NCBI GenBank assembly: GCA_009760855.2
Contig: WPIO01000132.1
Span: 474,001-534,000 of the forward strand
Length of the DNA: 60,000 bases
Source: Cristatella mucedo
Lineage: Eukaryota > Bryozoa > Phylactolaemata > Cristatellidae
Direction of reading: 5' to 3'
Shown: piece by piece, positions 54,319 through 60,000 of the stretch
Layout: each line of letters begins with the position of its first letter
Position numbering within the stretch: the stretch's first letter is position 1
The notes under the pieces: model-generated
What the model was told of the DNA's origin: nothing
What the model saw: only the letters and a program-made list of their open reading frames with translations
Databases searched by the model: none
Position numbers and translations under genes: made by a program

Positions 54319-56245
54319 GCGATCTCCAGCTCTTTGCCAACCGACCATTCGCTCGCCTCAGGCAGCGGGCGCAGGCTTTGAGACTCAAGCAGTTTGACGA
54401 GTTTGAACACGCTGACGCTCTGCGCTCGCGCCAGCCTCCACGCCAGCGCTGCACGGCTGATGGCGAAGGATTGGTCAGCCGTCCAGACCAAACTTGAATT
54501 GGTTCGGTAACGCCCACCACTCGGTTCGCCGCTTGACTTGAGAGAGACTGCTACTGGCGGCTTGCAGCCATCTCGTCGACGCTTCTGCGGCTGACGCTTC
54601 AGATCGGCGATCCTCAGACAAAGAATCCGTCACGTGACTCAGGAGCACTGCCAGGGGGCGACGGAAGGGACCAATACGAGGAGAAACGTTTCTACGTATC
54701 GCTTTTCCGAGAAATCTCTCCTGAGTATGAAACTCTATTGCTAAGCCCGAATGCCCGCCGTCAAAGCCTTTATCGGTGGGCAGGGTTAGGAAATCTAGGC
54801 TCGAACCCAGATTCAGGCTGTCTGATATGCTCGCTAATGCTAGTTGCGTATGTTTACACTTCATTTTTTGTTTTTCTTATTCTAATGGTCTTTGTCTTTG
54901 CGCTCTATGATTTAGCCTACAATTGCTGCCTTCATCCAAGGCCATTTTAACGGACTTCGGCCGGGTTCTTCTAATTCGCCCCTCACCCTAAAGACCCCCT
55001 CTCGGCGCGTCTATCGATGACCTTTGAACTGATTTTCGGAGGCACGTTCAAACGCAAAAGCCATTCGCTGTTCTATATTCAGAATTGGAGCCATTAAAAT
55101 GCAGGGCAACGCTGAAGTTATAAAGGAGCTACCTTTTTATTCATACCTGGCTGTGAATCCCGAAGACATGCTACAGCACCTCCCACCCCCCCCCCCCAGT
55201 CATGGACCGATAAGCAAAAGGTGTGCAAGGCGGCCAAGAGCCGGCAGCCATACTCCCAGCGGCATCCCTTAGGATCCGCCAAGGTAAACGTTCGAAACCA
55301 AAGAAAGTTTCTGCGTGTGCCTATCGCTTAAAGATAAGCAAAAAAGCATTAACTACATATTCCGAGGCTTGCGGCCGCCATCGCATTAGTCGGTCGACAA
55401 AGTCTGACATCGCCACCCTCGCAGGCCTACTTTTCTCACGACACTTCGATCGAAAGCACGCACAAAAAAACAGTTGGGCTGATTTCAGTGGCCTCGTTAG
55501 TACATCAGCAGGAGAGCCCTCGCTGCGATATCGTCCCCGCCTGCAGCTGACAATAAACGATCGCCCTCTGCAGCACTCAAACATGAGGTCGGGATCAGTG
55601 CATGTGACCTTAATCGCGGACGAGGTCGCACTGATCGACCCTTTAGACAATTGACAGCATATTTCGAGTGCCACCGAGTGTCAGGCCGAAAGTCCTGCGC
55701 GATGAGCCCTCCCCCCGGAACGGAGCTAGCTATGCACGAGTCTCGGCCGATCGCCAGACCGAAACCTACTTCTGCTAGCAGGGTAGCAAACTTGAAAGGA
55801 GTTCGACTCGGGGGCCCAAGAGTCCGAGACCGCATCTCTCACTGCGATAGCTTGGCTCTGGCGGAGGCCCACTGAGAGTGCAGGCGACACGACAGAGAGC
55901 GCGTGGCATTCCAGCAACAGGGCAGCAGAGGTTTGAGGCCCACAAGTGAACCAGCCCTAAGCGGTTCGCCAGGCGACGCAGCGAGTCCCATCAGCCACCG
56001 AAAAGTTGGCCGCTCCATACAAGCTAACCGTTGGGCACCTTCCTTGGGGTGACCTCTAGGTGAACCTGCCTGCACGCGAACGGAACGCTCAGTCACTGAT
56101 CCGTGCGAACGATCAGCAAATTCGAACGATCCGTGCGAACGGTCGGTCGGTGCATTCGAACGATTCGACTTCGAATAACGACTAATGAGGCTCCGTGTCT
56201 TTGTCGCGCCTCGATGCTACATCCAAAATAGGACGCTCGCACGAA
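54319..56245. other. No gene recognised; one 143-codon + frame
   Basis: The frame 55223-55654 (+) contains LLFSRHFDRKHAQKNSWADF and LQLTINDRPLQHSNMRSGSV, and ends IADEVALIDPLDN. I recognise no domain. It overlaps a - strand frame of similar length. A C-run lies at 55184-55197. Confidence 0.3.
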
Positions 56246-56249
56246 CGCA

Positions 56250-56430
56250 CACACTCAACCTCTTTCTACGCGCTTTACATTTGCTGCAAAGGGAAACTCG
56301 ATTGAATGGTGAGTAGTATCATGCTTGAAACAACATGAATAACATGGTTAGGGTTGACTTGCACAGGGTCAGCATGCAAGTGTGGTTAGTGGCAGCATGC
56401 AATAGTGTCAGCACGCCACAGTAAAGCTCG
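56250..56430 (-). mobile_element. LINE-A 3' UTR fragment
   Basis: Antisense LINE-A 3' UTR from TCTACGCGCTTTACATTTGC to GCAATAGTGTCAGCACGC. The tail and terminal block are partly lost. Confidence 0.8.
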
Positions 56431-56449
56431 ACCATCCATTTGCCTTCCT

Positions 56450-56605
56450 GGTTAGGCCCAGGGGTCAAGGTGCTCGCACATAACGACTGAGGTCAAGGTA
56501 TTTGCCGCCGTGGTCACGGGCTCGAGTCCTGCAGCATATGTAAAGCGCCTGGATGAAGACTCAGTTCTCTTGGGGCACCATACTAAGGAATGCTATTTTA
56601 CATTG
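56450..56605 (+). mobile_element. SINE-2 copy (diverged)
   Basis: GGTCAAGGTGCTCGC head with a partial internal repeat (GAGGTCAAGGTATTTGC), ACGGGCTCGAGTCC (B-box-like), then CATATGTAAAGCGCCTGGAT and ACTCAGTTCTCTTGGGGCAC. Confidence 0.7.
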
Positions 56606-56654
56606 TAATTATATTGCATTATTCGACTCTCAGCTTAAAGTAAAACTAGATGTT

Positions 56655-56799
56655 AGCTGAGTATACAGCGTAATTTATATATCGGCAGACGAGCCTTAGA
56701 GGCAATCACTCGGCTTGCAGTAGGCAAAAAGGAATTGCCTGATGGACGATTTGAATCAACGACCTGGTCCGTGAAGTACAGTGTCTTACCTCTTGGAAA

Positions 56800-56800
<1 letters not shown>
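56655..56800 (-). mobile_element. SINE-1 copy (diverged)
   Basis: Antisense: GGCAGACGAGCCTTAGAGGC, CTTGCAGTAGGC, then CGATTTGAATCAACGACCTG with the reversed B-box-like segment. Confidence 0.6.
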
Positions 56801-57895
<1,095 letters not shown>

Positions 57896-58520
57896 TCGAT
57901 CCTCACTCTGTCGCGGCATCCGAGACACAGTACGAGAGACGAGCTTGATTACTCAGCTCGCCGAAGCGCCCTCGTCGCATGACTGGCTCGGCAGCAGCAG
58001 GCGCTCGGAACGAAGGGAGACAGTTCGTCCATCTAGTGAAGAGCGAGCGAGCGCAGGCAGCGCTGGACCAAGTAGGCCAGAAGCAAGGCCTAGTTGCAGT
58101 TGTAGCGTCTCGCGAACGACCGTGGCGCCGGGCTCAGCTGAGCATGAACGCGTGACGAAGGCGTGCGAGGGGTCCGCGAGCGTACATACCTATAAACCCC
58201 CTCCCTAAAGTCGTACGGGTAGCGCACGGAGGAGTTGCCTCGAGAAGTCGCTGTGTAGGAGAACTCGCGGAACCGCTGAGATGAGAAGAACGAAGGCAGA
58301 CGGATAAAGGACTGACGGGACTTCCGGCCCCCAGGTTGGAAGTGAGACGATCGGCTGGAGGGAAGCGTCCAGGGAGCGTCCAGGAAGCTCCGCGACCGGC
58401 ATTCAGAATCCGCGACTGAGTATTGCCTCGCGAATTCCTGAGCAGGCTCTTGGCGTTGTCCTAGCCGTTCGGAGCGCCGGGATTGAGGTAAGGCTATTTT
58501 CCCATATAATACAACAACTA
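57896..58520. other. No gene recognised
   Basis: Mixed sequence; short Ser/Arg-rich frames only. Confidence 0.4.
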
Positions 58521-58521
58521 C

Positions 58522-58735
58522 TACTACTAATAATAATAATACATTTGTATAGCGCCCTCAGACAACCTAATCTCTTTCTAGGTACTTTACATGCCCTGCC
58601 AAGGAAGCATGGTCGAATGGTTAGTGGTAGCGTGCTCAATGACAACAAGCATAACAAGGTTTGAGGTGACATACACAAGGTCAAAATGCAAACATGGTTA
58701 GTGGTAGCATGCACAGTGTCAGCACGCGTAAGCAG
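58522..58735 (-). mobile_element. LINE-A 3' end
   Basis: ACTAATAATAATAATACATT tail, then the antisense terminal block with GTATAGCGCCCTCAGAC and the 3' UTR to GTGTCAGCACGCGTAAGC. Confidence 0.85.
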
Positions 58736-58837
58736 AAACCGCCGAGCTGAGCGAGTCGGCGATAAGACGACTCCAGCAATAATACGATTTTTCTAATCCG
58801 ATCATATAATATACAGTATATACATGCATAATATTAG

Positions 58838-58998
58838 CAGATTTAACAGCCTCGTTTGTATAGCGGGAGACGAGCCTTAACGGCTATCACCACCACTTGC
58901 AGTTGGCAATAAATGATCGCCCACTTCGGGATTCGAACCCACGACCTCGATCTTGAAGAGCCATTACCTTAGATCACGGGCTATCACGGCCCTGCACA
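58838..58998 (-). mobile_element. SINE-1 copy
   Basis: Antisense: ATTTAACAGCCTCGTTTGTA, GACGAGCCTTAACGGCTATC, CACTTGCAGTTGGC, then GGGATTCGAACCCACGACCT, which is the exact reversed B box. Confidence 0.82.
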
Positions 58999-59337
58999 TT
59001 GTGCAATACAATCATACAAATCCTTGAAAAATCATCGGTACCGCTATATCTCTCAATATGCGCCGCTCGTGTATTCAAACTACATGTCTTTTCACTACCG
59101 GAGCAACGGAACGCCCGGCTCCTAGAGAAATAGAGCTTAGGAGTATAAGTTATCTGAAATTTTTATATTGTACGTGTATAGTTGATTTTGAGGTTTTATT
59201 ATATCCGGTATTATGCAACTCTGCATTATACAGGTTCTATGCATACAGAACAATAGGTACGGCACGTGCCGAAGTGAAGTCGGGGAGTCCTACAGAGACT
59301 GCCACGGCTACCTGCCGCGACCGCAGGTCCCGAGCGG
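58999..59337. other. No gene recognised
   Basis: Frame 59058-59456 (+) has no recognised domain and runs into element X. Confidence 0.35.
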
Positions 59338-59338
59338 T

Positions 59339-59604
59339 GGGGGGGCGCGAACATATTCGAAATTGTGTGAGCGAAGGAGAGTCTGAGTTGCTAGCTGCCG
59401 AAGCAGCACCGCTCGCCCCCTCGCCCCCCCCCCCCCCCCGCTGTTGGAAGACCTAGTCTAGCGAATGCCTATGTAGACAGGGTTCTTAGCCGATGCAAGG
59501 AGTTTAGCCGATCCAATACATATAAGCACAAGAAGAGCGAACCAGTCACTAGATGTCCATGGAAGACAGAGACAGATAGACCGACCGACAGACAGACAGA
59601 CAGG

Positions 59605-59688
<84 letters not shown>

Positions 59689-59781
59689 AAGAGAATGAGA
59701 GAGACAGGGAGAGAGAGATACAGGGAGACAGATATATAGAGGAGAGAAAGGGGGAGACAGAGAGGGAGAGAGAGAGAGGAT

Positions 59782-59812
<31 letters not shown>

Positions 59813-59866
59813 AGAGACAGAGAGATAGAAGGAAAAAGACAGAGAGAGACAGAGAGGAAGAGAGAA

Positions 59867-59901
<35 letters not shown>

Positions 59902-60000
59902 CAGACGGAAAATGAGAAAACGAGCCAGAGAGAGAGAGAGAGAGAAAGAAAAAAGAGAGAGGTACAAAGTGAGAGAATGAGAGAGACAGAGAGTACGGAG
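59339..60000. mobile_element. Element X copy 2, with long GA tail
   Basis: Same order as copy 1: G run, CGCGAACATATTCGAAATTG, GCTAGCTGCCGAAGCAGCAC, C run (about 59424-59439), TGTTGGAAGACCTAGTCTAG, TTAGCCGATCCAATACATAT and GACAGACAGACAGACAGG. A GA-rich tail then reaches the window edge. Across the roughly 250-bp core the two copies differ at only a few positions by eye, implying recent common origin. Confidence 0.75.

Overview
This window is nuclear DNA from an animal, probably a marine invertebrate; I cannot name the phylum. The evidence is a multi-exon gene with GT...AG introns, many truncated CR1/L2-type LINEs, tRNA-derived SINEs, long dinucleotide arrays and no bacterial-style operons. Almost every long open frame is either a LINE remnant or a by-product of GC-rich or simple-sequence DNA.

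The one well-supported cellular gene is a WASP/N-WASP homologue (actin nucleation-promoting factor) on the + strand. Eight exons can be placed between 8283 and 24950. Exons 1-4 (8.28-9.49 kb) encode the complete WH1/EVH1 domain, and exon 5 (14.71-14.95 kb) the CRIB Cdc42-binding motif. Exon 6 (16.27-16.41 kb) encodes the segment after CRIB, exon 7 (22.03-22.30 kb) a first polyproline block, and exon 8 (22.79-24.95 kb) a very large polyproline region with four tandem modules that ends inside a WH2 domain. Intron phases agree from exon to exon (0,0,0,1,0,1,1,0). The model already gives about 1080 residues, roughly twice human N-WASP. The C-terminal central/acidic exon was not found.

The introns and the remaining 35 kb are filled with transposon debris. 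LINE-A has an (ATT)n tail and a 3' end resembling AGAGATTAAGTTCTCTGAGG. LINE-B has an (ACATT)n-like tail. LINE-C is a single diverged copy at 6-7.4 kb. SINE-1 is tRNA-derived with its own tail. SINE-2 has a tRNA-like head joined to a LINE-A-like 3' end. A further repeat, here called element X (G-run, C-run and a GACA/GA tail), is present twice and interrupts a LINE-B copy at 57 kb. Nested insertions are visible at 1.0-1.3 kb, 44.2-45.0 kb and 57 kb. A decayed copy of a multicopy invertebrate gene family lies at 26.8-28.2 kb on the - strand.

Region by region: 0-3.4 kb LINE composite; 3.4-8.2 kb mostly unassigned plus LINE-C; 8.3-25 kb WASP gene with repeat-filled introns; 25-31 kb LINE fragments and the decayed multicopy gene; 31-43 kb mostly unassigned, with pyrimidine tracts and LINE 3' ends; 43-46 kb nested LINEs; 46.9-48.1 kb GC-rich, CpG-island-like; 49-60 kb LINE/SINE mosaics, (CT)n/(GA)n arrays and two copies of element X.
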